A DNA stretch of 64,000 bases from Thermus brockianus (GTDB taxonomy: Bacteria; Deinococcota; Deinococci; Deinococcales; Thermaceae), in assembly GCF_001880325.1 (NCBI RefSeq), contig NZ_CP016312.1, positions 248,001 to 312,000 on the forward strand. Reading direction: 5' to 3'. Shown piece after piece: positions 9,122 to 18,850 of the stretch. A program made the translations under genes and the position numbers. Every line of letters starts with the position of its first letter. Position 1 is the stretch's first letter. The notes below the pieces were generated by a model, which was not told the DNA's origin, ran no database searches, and saw nothing but the letters and a program-made list of their open reading frames with translations.

Positions 9122-9610
9122 CTAATCAAAGAGGCCGGGGATGGGTTCCACGAAAATCCCTTCCGCCTCCACCCGGACATAGGGGGCCTGCAGGGGGATG
9201 AGCCGCTCCGTCCGGTCCCTCAACCGCTCCCCCACCCCCCGCACCACCAAGACATCCTGGGCCCCGGCGTCCAGGATGTCCACCACCTCCCCCACCTGCT
9301 TCCCTTCCACGAAAACGGGGAGGCCCATGAGGGCGAAGTAGTAGTACTGGCCTTCCTCCAAGGGAGGGAGGTCTTCCACCTGGGCGTAGACCCTGAGGCC
9401 CACCAAGGCCTCCGCCAGCTCCCGCGTGGTGACCCCCGCCAGGTGGACCACCACCTCCCCGGCCACCTGGTAGAGGTCCTCCACCGCCCGCCAACCGTGC
9501 CCCTCCACGTAGACCCGTTCCAGGTGGGCCACCACCGGCTCCCCCCGGAACTTTAGCCCTCCCTGAAGGGCGTAGGGCGCACCAAAGCGACCGATCTCCA
9601 CCAGGCGCAT
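9122..9610 (-). CDS. rimM: 16S rRNA processing protein RimM
   Basis: 162 aa; N-terminal RimM barrel ([18 protein letters not shown]) followed by a PRC-barrel domain ([12 protein letters not shown]...[17 protein letters not shown]). It assists assembly of the 30S head through S19. TAAACT lies 6 nt before the ATG, overlapping the khpA stop, so an internal leaderless promoter is possible. Confidence 0.95.
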   Translation of the reverse strand: MRLVEIGRFGAPYALQGGLKFRGEPVVAHLERVYVEGHGWRAVEDLYQVAGEVVVHLAGVTTRELAEALVGLRVYAQVEDLPPLEEGQYYYFALMGLPVFVEGKQVGEVVDILDAGAQDVLVVRGVGERLRDRTERLIPLQAPYVRVEAEGIFVEPIPGLFD

Positions 9611-9619
9611 ACCCCTAGT

Positions 9620-9838
9620 TTAGCGCACCTCCACCCCCACCTTGCGCTTGGCGTAGGCCCGCACCAGGGTACGGATGGCCTCAATCACCCGGCCCTGTTT
9701 GCCGATAAGCCGCCCCTTGTCCTCCTGCGCCACCTCCACCAGGTAGACGAGGCCCTCCCGGGTACGCCGCTCTTGGACCCGCACCGCCTCGGGGTGGTCC
9801 ACCACGCTCCGCGCCAGGTACTCCACCAGGTCCTTCAT
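9620..9838 (-). CDS. khpA: KH-domain RNA-binding protein KhpA
   Basis: 72 aa single KH domain with the GKQGR loop (LIGKQGRVIEAIRTLVRAYAK). Such proteins, often partnered by KhpB, bind RNA broadly. Position between rpsP and rimM is conserved across many bacteria. Confidence 0.9.
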   Translation of the reverse strand: MKDLVEYLARSVVDHPEAVRVQERRTREGLVYLVEVAQEDKGRLIGKQGRVIEAIRTLVRAYAKRKVGVEVR

Positions 9839-9852
9839 GGCTCCATGATAAA

Positions 9853-9872
9853 GGGCGGGGAACCCCCCGCCC
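9853..9872 (-). terminator. Intra-operon terminator/attenuator after rpsP
   Basis: On the minus strand GGGCGGGG / CCCCGCCC with a 4-nt loop is followed by TTTAT, in the 51-base gap between rpsP and khpA. It would reduce readthrough from rpsP to the downstream modification genes. Confidence 0.65.
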
Positions 9873-9889
9873 TCTCGGTAGGGCCTACC

Positions 9890-10144
9890 CTATGCTTCCT
9901 GCCGGAAAACCCCCGCTTGGCGCAGGAGGCGGCGGGCGGTGTCCGTGGGCTGCGCCCCCACGGAAAGCCAGTACTTGGCCCGCTCCACGTCCACCTTGAG
10001 CCAGTCCGGGGTGGTCTTGCGGGGGTCGTAGTAGCCGATCTTCTCAATGTACGCCCCGTCCCGCTTCCTGCGGCTATCGGTGACCACGATGCGGTAATGC
10101 GGGTTGTGCTTGGAGCCAAACCGGGAAAGCCTGATCTTGACCAT
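9890..10144 (-). CDS. rpsP: 30S ribosomal protein S16
   Basis: 84 aa; starts [21 protein letters not shown], the S16 signature, and continues with [13 protein letters not shown]. Seven bases separate it from ffh upstream. Confidence 0.97.
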   Translation of the reverse strand: MVKIRLSRFGSKHNPHYRIVVTDSRRKRDGAYIEKIGYYDPRKTTPDWLKVDVERAKYWLSVGAQPTDTARRLLRQAGVFRQEA

Positions 10145-10151
10145 GCTTCGC

Positions 10152-11456
10152 TTACCTCCTGAACATTCCCATGAGTCCCCGGCCTTTCCGCTTTTCCAGG
10201 GACTTCATCAGGGCCTTGGTTTCCTCAAAGGACTTGATGAAGCGGTTCACCTCCTGGACGGTGGTGCCGCTTCCTTTGGCGATGCGCTTGCGCCTGGAGC
10301 CATTCAGGATGCGGGGGTCCTTGCGCTCCTCCGGGGTCATGGAGAGGACGATGGCCTCCAAGCGCTTGATGGCCTTCTCGTCCACCTGGACCCCCGGAGG
10401 GAGGGCCTTCCCCACACCGGGAAGCATGCCAAGAATCTCGGAGAAGGAGCCCAAGCGCCTAAGGTTTTGCAGTTGCTTGAGGAAGTCCTCCAGGGTGAGG
10501 TCCTTGGCGGACTTGGGGGCTTCCGCCTCGAGGCCCGCCTGCCGCACCTTTTCCGCCAGGGTGGCCACGTCCCCCATGCCCAGGATGCGGCTCGCCAGGC
10601 GGTCCGGGTAGAAGGGCTCGAGGCCTTCCGGCCGCTCGGAAACCCCGGCGAAGTAGATGGGCTTCCCCGTCACGTGCCTCGCCGAAAGGGCCGCCCCGCC
10701 CCGGGCATCCCCGTCCAGCTTGGTGAGGACGAGCCCCGTGACCCCGATGCGCTCGTCAAAGGTCTTGGCCACCCCCAGGGCCTCCTGGCCGGTCATGGCG
10801 TCCAGAACCAGGAGGACCTCATCCGGGCGCATGGCCTCCTTGAGGCGGAATAGCTCCGCCATCAGGGGCTCGTCAATCTGCAAGCGGCCGGCGGTGTCCA
10901 CCAGGACCAGGTCCCGGGCCTCCAAGCGGGCCTTTTCCTCCACCCGGCGGCGGATGGACTCGGGGGACTCCCCGTCCATCACCTCCAGGACCGGGACGCC
11001 CACCTTCTCGCCCAAAAGCCGCAGTTGCTCCCGGGCGGCGGGGCGCTGGGTGTCGGCGGCCACCAGGAGGGGGCGGCGCCCCTTGCCCTTGTAGTAGAGG
11101 GCCAGCTTGGCGGCGGTGGTGGTTTTGCCCGAACCCTGAAGGCCCACCAGGAACCAAAGGTTCTTGTCCTTGAGGACAGGGAGTTTGGCCTCACCCCCCA
11201 AGGCCTCCTTCAGGGCCTCGTACACCGTGGCCAGGATCACCTCCGCCGGGGTGAGGCTTTCCAGAACCCGCTGGCCCAGGGCCTTCTCCCGGACCATCTC
11301 CACGAAGCTCCGGGCCACCTCCAGGTTGACGTCGGCGTCCATGAGGGCCCGGCGGATCTCCCGCAGGGTGGACTTGAGGTCCTCCTCCGTGATCCGGCCC
11401 CGGCCCCGCAGCCGGTCTATGGCTTCTTGCAGTCGCGCCGCTAGCTGGGCAAACAT
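10152..11456 (-). CDS. ffh: Signal recognition particle protein Ffh
   Basis: 434 aa from the ATG at 11456 ([20 protein letters not shown]). NG GTPase domain with P-loop [16 protein letters not shown] and [10 protein letters not shown], then a Met-rich M domain ending GLMGMFRR that binds 4.5S RNA and signal sequences. The start is chosen because the preceding in-frame residues contain the promoter. Confidence 0.97.
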   Translation of the reverse strand: MFAQLAARLQEAIDRLRGRGRITEEDLKSTLREIRRALMDADVNLEVARSFVEMVREKALGQRVLESLTPAEVILATVYEALKEALGGEAKLPVLKDKNLWFLVGLQGSGKTTTAAKLALYYKGKGRRPLLVAADTQRPAAREQLRLLGEKVGVPVLEVMDGESPESIRRRVEEKARLEARDLVLVDTAGRLQIDEPLMAELFRLKEAMRPDEVLLVLDAMTGQEALGVAKTFDERIGVTGLVLTKLDGDARGGAALSARHVTGKPIYFAGVSERPEGLEPFYPDRLASRILGMGDVATLAEKVRQAGLEAEAPKSAKDLTLEDFLKQLQNLRRLGSFSEILGMLPGVGKALPPGVQVDEKAIKRLEAIVLSMTPEERKDPRILNGSRRKRIAKGSGTTVQEVNRFIKSFEETKALMKSLEKRKGRGLMGMFRR

Positions 11457-11483
11457 GGCGTGGCGGCCCCCAGGCCGGGCTCC

Positions 11484-11513
11484 AGGATAGGCCATGCCCC
11501 TTGAGCGTGTCAA
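11484..11513 (-). promoter_or_regulatory. Promoter of the ffh-rplS operon
   Basis: TTGACA (11513-11508), 18-bp spacer, TATCCT (11489-11484), all on the minus strand, about 28 bases before the ffh start. Confidence 0.75.
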
Positions 11514-11546
11514 CCTCAATTTTTCCTACATTTCTAGCGGGCTAGG

Positions 11547-11575
11547 TTGACGGGGCAAAGGCCAGGGAATACCCT
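11547..11575 (+). promoter_or_regulatory. Promoter of mgtE
   Basis: TTGACG (11547-11552), 17-bp spacer, TACCCT (11570-11575). It gives a leader of about 80 nt before mgtE, containing the hairpin at 11617-11646. Confidence 0.65.
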
Positions 11576-11616
11576 GGAAAAGGTTATGTTAGGGCCCTTG
11601 CCCTCGAGTCGTTGGC

Positions 11617-11646
11617 GCTGAGGGCCGCCCACGGGCGGCCTTCAGC
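11617..11646 (+). promoter_or_regulatory. 14-bp hairpin in the mgtE leader
   Basis: GCTGAGGGCCGCCC pairs with GGGCGGCCTTCAGC (one G-U pair), loop only AC. It ends just before the AAGGAGG ribosome binding site (11651-11657), so it could influence mgtE translation. No match to the known M-box core was noticed. Confidence 0.55.
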
Positions 11647-11663
11647 CGGAAAGGAGGCCGCCT

Positions 11664-13013
11664 GTGGAAACCACCCTTTCCCCCCTGCTCCAAGCCCTGG
11701 AAGAGGGCGATACCCTGAAGCTCAAAAGCCTCCTGGAGGAGGTCCACCCCCAGGACCTCTTGGCCCTTTGGGACGAGCTAAAGGGCGAGCACCGCTACGT
11801 CCTCCTTACCCTTTTGCCCAAGGACAAAGCGGCGGAGGTCTTCTCCAACCTCCCCCCAGAAACCCAGGCGGAGTACCTCAAAACCCTCCCTCCCTGGCGC
11901 ACCCGGGAGCTTTTGGAAGAGCTTTCGCTAGACGACCTGGCCGACGCCCTCCAGGCGGTGGAGGAGGAGGACCCCGAGCTTTACCGCAAGCTGGTGGAGG
12001 CGCTAGACCCCAAGACCCGGGCCGAGGTGGAGGAGCTCACCCAGTACGAGGAGGACGAGGCGGGCGGCCTCATGACCCCCGAGTACGTGGCGGTGCGGGA
12101 GGGGATGACGGTGGAGGAGGTCCTCCGCTTCCTGCGCCGGGCGGCGCCCGATGCCGAAACCATCTACTACCTCTATGTGGTGGACGAGGCGGGCCGGCTT
12201 AAAGGGGTGCTCTCCCTAAGGGACCTCATCGTGACCGACCCCAAGACCCGGGTCCGGGAGATCATGAACCCCAAGGTGGTCCACGTGCGCACGGACACCG
12301 ACCAGGAGGAGGTAGCCCGCCTCATGGCCGACTACGACTTCACCGTCCTGCCCGTGGTGGACGAGGAAGGGCACCTGGTGGGTATCGTCACGGTGGACGA
12401 CGTCCTGGACGTATTGGAAGAGGAAGCCACGGAGGACATCCACAAGCTCGCCGCCGTGGACGTGCCCGACCTCGTCTACAGCCAAGCCTCCCCCATCACC
12501 CTCTGGCTCGCCCGGGTGCGCTGGCTCGTCATCCTCATCCTCACGGGGATGGTGACGAGCTCCATCCTCCAGGGCTTTGAAAGCCTCCTGGAGGCGGTGA
12601 CCGCCCTGGCCTTTTACGTGCCCGTGCTCCTGGGAACCGGGGGAAACACCGGCAACCAGTCCGCCACCCTCATCATCCGCGCCCTGGCCACCCGGGACCT
12701 GGACCTCAAGGACTGGCGGAAGGTCCTCTTCAAGGAAAGCCTGGTGGGAAGCCTTTTGGGCCTCACCCTGGCGGTTCTGCTCCTGGGCAAGGTGGTGCTG
12801 GACGGGCACGCCGCCTTGGCCCCGGTGGTGGGCCTCGCCCTCTTTTCCCTGGTGCTTTTCGCCAACCTGGTGGGGGCCATGCTCCCCGTGGTCCTGAGGC
12901 GGCTTGGGGTGGACCCTGCCCTGGTCTCCAACCCCCTGGTGGCCACCCTTTCGGACATCTCCGGGCTCCTCATCTACCTCTCCGTGGCCCGGCTCCTCCT
13001 AGACCTGGCATGA
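11664..13013 (+). CDS. mgtE: Magnesium channel/transporter MgtE
   Basis: 449 aa, the size of the structurally known Thermus MgtE. Acidic superhelical N domain (about 1-130), two CBS domains (about 135-255), then five TM helices containing the pore motif PVLLGTGGNTGNQSATL. Cytosolic Mg2+ binding to the N and CBS domains closes the pore. GTG start preceded by AAGGAGG. The stop overlaps the next gene (ATGA). Confidence 0.97.
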   Translation: METTLSPLLQALEEGDTLKLKSLLEEVHPQDLLALWDELKGEHRYVLLTLLPKDKAAEVFSNLPPETQAEYLKTLPPWRTRELLEELSLDDLADALQAVEEEDPELYRKLVEALDPKTRAEVEELTQYEEDEAGGLMTPEYVAVREGMTVEEVLRFLRRAAPDAETIYYLYVVDEAGRLKGVLSLRDLIVTDPKTRVREIMNPKVVHVRTDTDQEEVARLMADYDFTVLPVVDEEGHLVGIVTVDDVLDVLEEEATEDIHKLAAVDVPDLVYSQASPITLWLARVRWLVILILTGMVTSSILQGFESLLEAVTALAFYVPVLLGTGGNTGNQSATLIIRALATRDLDLKDWRKVLFKESLVGSLLGLTLAVLLLGKVVLDGHAALAPVVGLALFSLVLFANLVGAMLPVVLRRLGVDPALVSNPLVATLSDISGLLIYLSVARLLLDLA

Positions 13014-13402
13014 AGCGGCTGCGCATCGTGGTGGAGTGGTCCAAGGGAAGCCCCCTGCGCTACGCCTTTAAGGGGGGAAGGCTGGTCCCCGTGGGCGAGG
13101 ACGCCCCGGCCCCGGTGAACTACGGCCTCATCCCCGGCCTCCTCAACCCCGCCGACGGGGAGGAGGTGGACGCCTGCTACCTGGGCCCGCCCCTACCCCC
13201 GGGCACCGAGGTGGAAGGGTTCCTAGTGGGCATGGTGGCCCTTTCGGACGGGGACCATAAGCTTGTCCTTTCGCCTGGCCTAAAGCCCCTGGACCAAGAG
13301 ACCCTCGCCCCCCTCCTCGCCTGGTTTGCCCCCGAGCGCAACCCCACCCTCCTCGGCCCCGAGGAAGCCTGGACCTGGCTCAGGGGGCTTTCGGAAGGAT
13401 GA
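13010..13402 (+). CDS. Inorganic pyrophosphatase-like protein
   Basis: 130 aa, shorter than family I pyrophosphatases (about 175). It retains NYGLIPG, DGEEVDA (in place of DGDPxD) and SDGDHKLV, matching the metal-binding Asp/Lys positions apart from one Asp to Glu change. Overlap with mgtE by ATGA suggests cotranscription; pyrophosphatases need Mg2+. Hydrolysis of PPi is inferred. The 3' end overlaps convergent queA by 23 bases. Confidence 0.7.
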   Translation: MKRLRIVVEWSKGSPLRYAFKGGRLVPVGEDAPAPVNYGLIPGLLNPADGEEVDACYLGPPLPPGTEVEGFLVGMVALSDGDHKLVLSPGLKPLDQETLAPLLAWFAPERNPTLLGPEEAWTWLRGLSEG

Positions 13403-14429
13403 GCATGGCGTCCCCCAAGGAGTAGAACCGGTAGCCCTCGGCCACCGCCAGGCGGTAGGCCGCAAGGGTCCTTTCCCGCCCCAAAAAGGCGGCCACCAGC
13501 ATGAGGAGGGTGGAACGGGGCAGGTGGAAGTTGGTGAAGAGGGCGTCTATGGCCCGGAAGGTGTAGGGGGGGCGGATGAAGAGCCGGGTTTCTCCCTCCC
13601 CCGGCACCACCCCTTCCCCTTCCCGGAAGGCGCTTTCCAAGGCCCGCACCACCGTGGTGCCCACCGCCACCACCCGCCGCCCCTCGGCCCTGGCGCGGTT
13701 CACCGCCAGGGCCGTCGCCTCGGGGATCTCAAAGGGCTCGGCGTGCATCTCGTGCTTCTCCACATCCCCCTTGACGGGGCGGAAGGTGCCGGGACCCACG
13801 TGAAGGGTGAGGAAGCGTAGCTCCACGCCCATGGCCTCCAGGCGGGCCAGAAGCTCCGGGGTAAAGTGGAGCCCGGCGGTGGGGGCGGCCACGGACCCCG
13901 GGCGCTTGGCGTACACGGTCTGGTAGCGCTCCAAGGGGATCTGGGCCTTGATGTAGGGGGGAAGGGGCACCTCCCCCACCGCCTGCAGGTGGGCGGAAAG
14001 GTCCCCCTGGAAGCGGAGAAGCCGCACCCCATCGGGCTCCACCCCCACCACCTCGGCCTCCAAGCCCTCCACGGGCCTTAGGTCCTTGGGGGAAAGGAGG
14101 CGGAGCCTTGTGCCCACGGGCGCCCTTCGGGCGGGGCCCAGAAGGGCTTCCCAAAGGCCTGGGGCCTTCTCCCGCACCAAAAGGACCTCCACCCGTCCCC
14201 CCGTGGGCTTCTGGGCCAGGAGGCGGGCGGGGATCACCTTGCTCTCGTTGAAGACCAGGACGTCCCCGGGGCGCAGGAACTCCGGAAGGTCCCGCACCTG
14301 CCGGTGCTCCACCCGGAAAGGGCCTTCCCGGTAGACCACCATCATCCGGGCGGCGTCCCGGGGCTCGGCCCCCGCTTGGGCGATCTGCTCGGGGGGCAGG
14401 TGGTAATCGTAAAGGTCCAGCTCCGTCAT
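13380..14429 (-). CDS. queA: SAM:tRNA ribosyltransferase-isomerase
   Basis: 349 aa. Contains DVLVFNESKVIPARL, the AAPTAGLHFT motif and LHVGPGTFRPV near the middle, and NFHLPRSTLLMLVAAF near the C-terminus. It transfers ribosyl from SAM to 7-aminomethyl-7-deazaguanine in tRNA to make epoxyqueuosine. ATGA overlap with the NYN gene upstream. Confidence 0.97.
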   Translation of the reverse strand: MTELDLYDYHLPPEQIAQAGAEPRDAARMMVVYREGPFRVEHRQVRDLPEFLRPGDVLVFNESKVIPARLLAQKPTGGRVEVLLVREKAPGLWEALLGPARRAPVGTRLRLLSPKDLRPVEGLEAEVVGVEPDGVRLLRFQGDLSAHLQAVGEVPLPPYIKAQIPLERYQTVYAKRPGSVAAPTAGLHFTPELLARLEAMGVELRFLTLHVGPGTFRPVKGDVEKHEMHAEPFEIPEATALAVNRARAEGRRVVAVGTTVVRALESAFREGEGVVPGEGETRLFIRPPYTFRAIDALFTNFHLPRSTLLMLVAAFLGRERTLAAYRLAVAEGYRFYSLGDAMLILPKAP

Positions 14430-14962
14430 CCGGCGTTCCTGGGCTCCATGAAGGGATTGGGGATGTCCGGGAGGTGGACGAAGCGGTCCACGGCGTCAAT
14501 GAGCTTCTGGGCCGTGGTTTCGCGGAAGGCGATGACCTCCACCCGGATGCCCCGTTCCATGAGGACCTCGAGGATCTCCACAAAGTCCCCGTCCCCGCTC
14601 CCCAGCACCACCACGTCCAGGTAGGGCATGAGCCGCACCATGTCGGCGGCGATGCCCATGTCCCAGTTTCCCTCGTAGATGGGCTTACCGCCCTCCCCAA
14701 GCTCCTTCACCGTGAGGTACATCCGCCGCACCCGATAGCCAATGGTGGAAAGTTTATAAATAAAGGGCCAAGCGGAGGTGTCCCCCTCCTTTTCCACCAC
14801 GTAGGCCGTGGCCCGCACCAAGCGCCTTCCCCCCACGGCGAAGCGGAGGAGGCTTTCAAAGTTCACGTTCCGCTCGTAGTAGTCCCGGGCAGAGTGGTAA
14901 AGGTTTTGGGTGTCCACGAAAACGCCGACCCGTTGCTCGGGATAGTGGCCCAGGGGCTCCAT
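14426..14962 (-). CDS. NYN/PIN-fold nuclease-like protein (LabA/DUF88 type)
   Basis: 178 aa from ATG 14962. NYN-domain signature: GVFVDTQNLYHSARD (first Asp), a central Asp in WDMGIAADM, and VVLGSGDGDF with the last acidic residues, the arrangement of the metal-binding site in NYN ribonucleases. RNA substrate unknown. TATGAT lies 7 nt before this ATG, supporting a leaderless start; in-frame ATGs at 14971 and 14974 overlap the -10 box. Confidence 0.85.
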   Translation of the reverse strand: MEPLGHYPEQRVGVFVDTQNLYHSARDYYERNVNFESLLRFAVGGRRLVRATAYVVEKEGDTSAWPFIYKLSTIGYRVRRMYLTVKELGEGGKPIYEGNWDMGIAADMVRLMPYLDVVVLGSGDGDFVEILEVLMERGIRVEVIAFRETTAQKLIDAVDRFVHLPDIPNPFMEPRNAG

Positions 14963-14976
14963 CGCCCCCATCATAC

Positions 14977-17549
14977 CTAGCCGGCGTTCCTAAGCCCCGC
15001 CGCCACCCCCAGGAGGGAAAGGAGCAACGCCCGCCGCACCCCCTCGTCCTCCCGCCCCCCTGGGGCCCGGTAGCGGGCAAGGAGCTCCACCTGCACGAAG
15101 TTGATGGGGTCCACGTAGGGGTTCCTGAGGGCGATCTGGCGCTCCAGGGTCTTTTGGTTGTGGAGGAGGGGGGCTTCAAAGATAGCCTCCAAAAGGGCCA
15201 CCGTCCTGCGGTACTCCTCCGCCAGGTGGTGGTAGAAGCCCTGGAGCCCTTCGGGGACCAGCTTGAGGTAACGCTCGGCGATGCCCAGATCCGCTTTGGC
15301 CAAGGCCATGGCGGCGCTTTCCAAGGTGGTGGCGAAAAAGGGCCACTCCCGGTACATCTCCCTGAGGAGGGGCATGGGCAGGCCTTCCAGGGCGGAAAGC
15401 CCGTACCACCCCGGCAGGAGGAGGCGCACCTGGGTCCAGGCCATGACCCAGGGGATGGCCCTTAGGTCCCGGATATCCCGCACCCGGCCGTGGCGGTAGA
15501 CGGGGCGGCTGGCGATGGGGAGTTCGCCGATCTCGCGAATGGGGGTAAAAGCTTCAAAGAAGGGGAAAAATCCCTCTTGGGAAAGGAGGGCCCGGTAGCG
15601 GGCCATGCTCCTCTCCCCGGCCTCCCCTAGCGCCTCGCGCCAATGGGCCTTGGGCTCCACCCCATCCCCCAGGGCGGCCTGGGCGAAGTGGTACAGGAGT
15701 TGCTCCAGGTGGCGCACGGCCAGGTCGGGGTGGGCGTACCGGTCCGCCAAGGCCTCCCCCTGCTCCGTGAGGCGCAGGCGGTGGCCCACGCTCTTGGGGG
15801 GGAGGCCGGCGATGGCCCGCCCCGCCGGCCCCCCACCCCGGGCGGTGGAGGTACCCCGCCCGTGGAAGAAGAAGACGGGGATACCCTGGGCTTCCCCCAC
15901 GGCGTGGAGGGCCTCCTGGGCCTGGTAAAGGGCCAGGTTGGCCATGAGGAATCCCGCATCCTTGTTGGAATCGGAGTAGCCGATCATCACCTCCACCCCG
16001 CCCCTTCCCTGGGCGTGGGCCCGGAAGACGGGGTTGGCCAAGAGGCGCCTTAGGACCTCGGGCGCCCGCTCCAGGTCCTCCAGGGTCTCAAAGAGGGGGA
16101 CCACGTCAAAGGGGAGGGGCTTCCCCGGACGGTAGAGCCCCACCTCCCGGGCCAGGAGGAAGACGGCGAGGAGGTCGGCGGGGTGGTGGGTCATGGAGAC
16201 CACGTGGGCCCCCTTGTCCCCCCAGGCCCGAAGGGCCCCCAGGGCCACCCGGAGCGCCTCCCCCTGCGGCACCTCCCCAACGGGCAGAAGGGGGCGGGCG
16301 GTCTTGAGCTCTTCCGTGAGGAGGGCTTCCTTTTCCTCCGGGGAGAGGGCCAGGAAGTCCGGGTGAACCCCGCCCAAGCGGAGAAGCTCTGCGGCAGCCT
16401 CCAGGAGCTTTCCGGATTCCTCCCTCAGGTCCAAGGGGGCAAGCTCCAGGCCGAAAGCGGAAAGCCGCGCCTCCAGAGGCCGCAGAAAGGCCTGCGCCAC
16501 CTGGGCAAGCCCCACCCCCTCGAGGCCCTTTTCCGCCACCTTCAAAGCCCGGGCCAGCCCTTCGGTGGAAAGGGCCTCCCCTTCCAAGGCCCGGTAAAGG
16601 GCGGCGAAGTAGCGGCGGTAAGGCTCCCCGGGAAAGCGCTCCACCCCTTCCCCCCCTCCCGCACCTCCTTGGGCACGGGGATACGGGCCTCGGAAAGGGA
16701 GAGGTCCCGCACCAAGGCTTCCAACTCCTCTAGGTACCGCCCCTTGGCCACCTCCCGGGCGTAGCGGCCGGCAAAGGCGGTGACCTCGGGGGTGACGTAG
16801 GGGTTCCCGTCCCGGTCCCCGCCCATCCAGCTGCGGAAGCGCACGGGGCTTCTGAGGTGGGGGCGCTTGCCGTAGACCCGTTCCAGGGCGGCCTCGAGGC
16901 CCTCCACCACCTTGGGGATGGCCCGCCACAGGGTGGTGGGGAGGTAGTAAAGCCCTCCCTTGATCTCGTCCTCCACGCTGGGCCGCGCCTTGCGCACCTC
17001 CTCCGTGGCGTAGAGGAGGACAACCCGGGCCAAAAGGCGCTCCCGGTCCCCCCCTTCCAATTCCTCCTGAAGCCTTTCCAAGTGGTGCCGGAGGGTGCGG
17101 CGCCGGGTCTCCGTGGGATGGGCGGTGAAGGTGAGGAGGAGCGCTAACCGGTTCAGATGGGCCTCGGCCTCCTCCAGGGAGAGGCCCCGCTCCTTCAGGG
17201 CCTTGGCCAGGGCCAAAAAGCCCTCGGGCCTGGGGTTTTCCAGGGTTTCCCCCTCCGTCCTGAGACGGTTCACCCGCACCCGGTGGCGCTCCTCCGCCAG
17301 GTTCACCAGGTGGAAGTAGTGGGTGAAGGCCCGCACCAGCGCTTCCATCTCCTCCACGGGCATGCGCTCCACCCGTTGGGAAAGGACCTCGGCCGCCGCC
17401 CCGTCCCCTTGGCGCCTCGCCTTGGAAAGGAGGCGCACCTCCTCCACCAAGGCGAAGAAGCGCTCCCCGGAGACCTTCCTTATCGCCTCCCCAAGGAGGC
17501 GGCCCAAGAGGTCCACCTCGGCCTTTAGGGCCTCAAAGGGGTCGCTCAC
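14977..17549 (-). pseudogene. ppc: Phosphoenolpyruvate carboxylase, split by a frameshift
   Basis: The 5' frame (17549 to about 16650) has FTAHPTET and [10 protein letters not shown]; the 3' frame (about 16650 to 14977) has [28 protein letters not shown] and the typical C-terminus GLRNAG. One extra base in the C7 run 16650-16656 (G7 on the coding strand) would join them as ...[18 protein letters not shown]..., about 857 aa. All catalytic motifs are intact on either side, so homopolymer sequencing error is likely. GTG start at 17549 overlaps the stop of the upstream gene. Makes oxaloacetate from PEP and bicarbonate. Confidence 0.92.
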
Positions 17550-18304
17550 GGCTCCTCCCACACGTAAGGGCTAATGGAACCGGGCTTGCCGCCCTCCAAG
17601 ACGAGCTCCGTGGCGTGGAGGCGCGCCTTGCCTTGGGCAGCCCGGAAAGGCTGGGGGCGGCCGGTGAGGAAGCGGGCCAGGAAGGTCTCCACCTCCCCCC
17701 CGATGATGGACTGGTAGGTGCCGGTCATGCCCACATCGGTCTGGTAAAGGGTTCCCTTGGGAAGCCGCATGGCGTCCAAGGTGGGGACGTGGGTATGGGT
17801 GCCCAGGACGGCGGAAACCCGCCCGTCCAGGTAGTGGGCCAGGGCCATCTTCTCGCTGGTGGCCTCGGCATGCACCTCCACAAGGACGTAGTCCGCCTTC
17901 TCCTCCCGCAAAAGGGCATCCAGCGTGCGGAAAGGGTCGTCCAGGGGGTCCATGAAGACCCGGCCCATGACCTGAACGAAGAGGAGGCTTTCCCCGTTCA
18001 CGTCAAGCCGCCACCAGCCCCGCCCTGGGGTGCCTGGGGGGTAGTTAAGGGCCCGCACCACGGGCTCCCTTTCCAAAAGCTCGTACACCTCCTTGTGGTC
18101 CCAGGCGTGGTTTCCCAAGGAAACGAGGTCTACCCCCGCCTCCCGCAACAGGCGGTAGGAGCGCTTGTCCAGGCCCTTTCCCTTGGCAGCGTTTTCCCCG
18201 TTGGCGATGACCAGGTCGTACCGGTGGCGGATATCGGGCAGGTGGAGGCTCACCGCCCGCAGGCCCGGTTCCGCCATCACGTCCCCGATGAACAAAACCC
18301 GCAT
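17546..18304 (-). CDS. ymdB: YmdB-family metallophosphoesterase
   Basis: 252 aa calcineurin-like fold: GDVM near residue 7, [26 protein letters not shown] and GTHTHVPT form the two-metal site. Family members (TIGR00282) have 2',3'-cyclic nucleotide phosphodiesterase activity. TATAAT lies exactly 6 nt before the ATG, so the mRNA is probably leaderless. It is cotranscribed with ppc (GTGA overlap). Confidence 0.9.
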   Translation of the reverse strand: MRVLFIGDVMAEPGLRAVSLHLPDIRHRYDLVIANGENAAKGKGLDKRSYRLLREAGVDLVSLGNHAWDHKEVYELLEREPVVRALNYPPGTPGRGWWRLDVNGESLLFVQVMGRVFMDPLDDPFRTLDALLREEKADYVLVEVHAEATSEKMALAHYLDGRVSAVLGTHTHVPTLDAMRLPKGTLYQTDVGMTGTYQSIIGGEVETFLARFLTGRPQPFRAAQGKARLHATELVLEGGKPGSISPYVWEEP

Positions 18305-18327
18305 GGGGGCATTATATGGCCCCCATG
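18302..18327 (-). promoter_or_regulatory. ymdB-ppc promoter inside an inverted repeat
   Basis: TATAAT (18316-18311, minus strand) is followed by six bases and the ymdB ATG. The box is framed by a perfect 9-bp inverted repeat, CATGGGGGC (18302-18310) and GCCCCCATG (18319-18327), which could be an operator. Confidence 0.7.
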
Positions 18328-18340
18328 GGCGTTTCTGGGG

Positions 18341-18842
18341 TTACCCCACCTTTATGTACGCGTACCCTTTGGCCTGAAGCTCCCCCAACGCCCCCACCCC
18401 CGAGGGCACCCACTTTAAAAACTCATTGGGGCGGAGTTTGTCCTTGGGAATATTGTTGCGGGTAAAGGTGATCTCGCAAAGGTAGTATTCCACCCCCAGT
18501 GGGGCCAACTGCTTCACCCGGGAAAAGATCGCTTCCCGATCGTACTGGGCATTGGCCCAAGGGGTGCCCTCCAAATCTTTGAGGAAGAACTGCACCCCCG
18601 CACCGTGGGCTACCACCAGGATCTTCACCTTGAAAGGATCGTTATCGTACACGGACAGACGGTTGCTGATGTTGGTGAGCATCTGGTTAAAGCGGTTAGG
18701 GTCGCCAAAGTCGGCGTGGTAGACCACGGAGATGGGGGCTTCCTTTAAAGTCCTTATATTCCACCCGTTCGTTGGCCTGAGCCCGCAGCAAGGCTCCGGC
18801 ACCCACGAGCGCCCCAAGCCGAAGCAAGAACCGTCTATCCAT
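18341..18842 (-). pseudogene. Exported DsrE/DsrF-like protein, frameshifted near the N-terminus
   Basis: ATG 18842 opens a twin-arginine-like signal, MDRRFLLRLGALVGAGAL, then ANERVEYKDFK. About 100 bases in, the frame is lost; the next frame continues EAPISVVYHADFGDPNRFNQML...VEYYLCEITFTRNNIP to TGA/TAG at 18341. Removing one G of the pair at 18742-18743 restores one frame of 166 aa. The body resembles DsrE-like (DUF1791-type) sulfur-relay folds; function unknown. Confidence 0.72.
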
Positions 18843-18850
18843 GACGATAA

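Noticed and set aside
11547-11660. Mg2+ riboswitch (M-box) before mgtE
   Set aside because: The leader is only about 80 nt and I see no M-box core; only a single hairpin.
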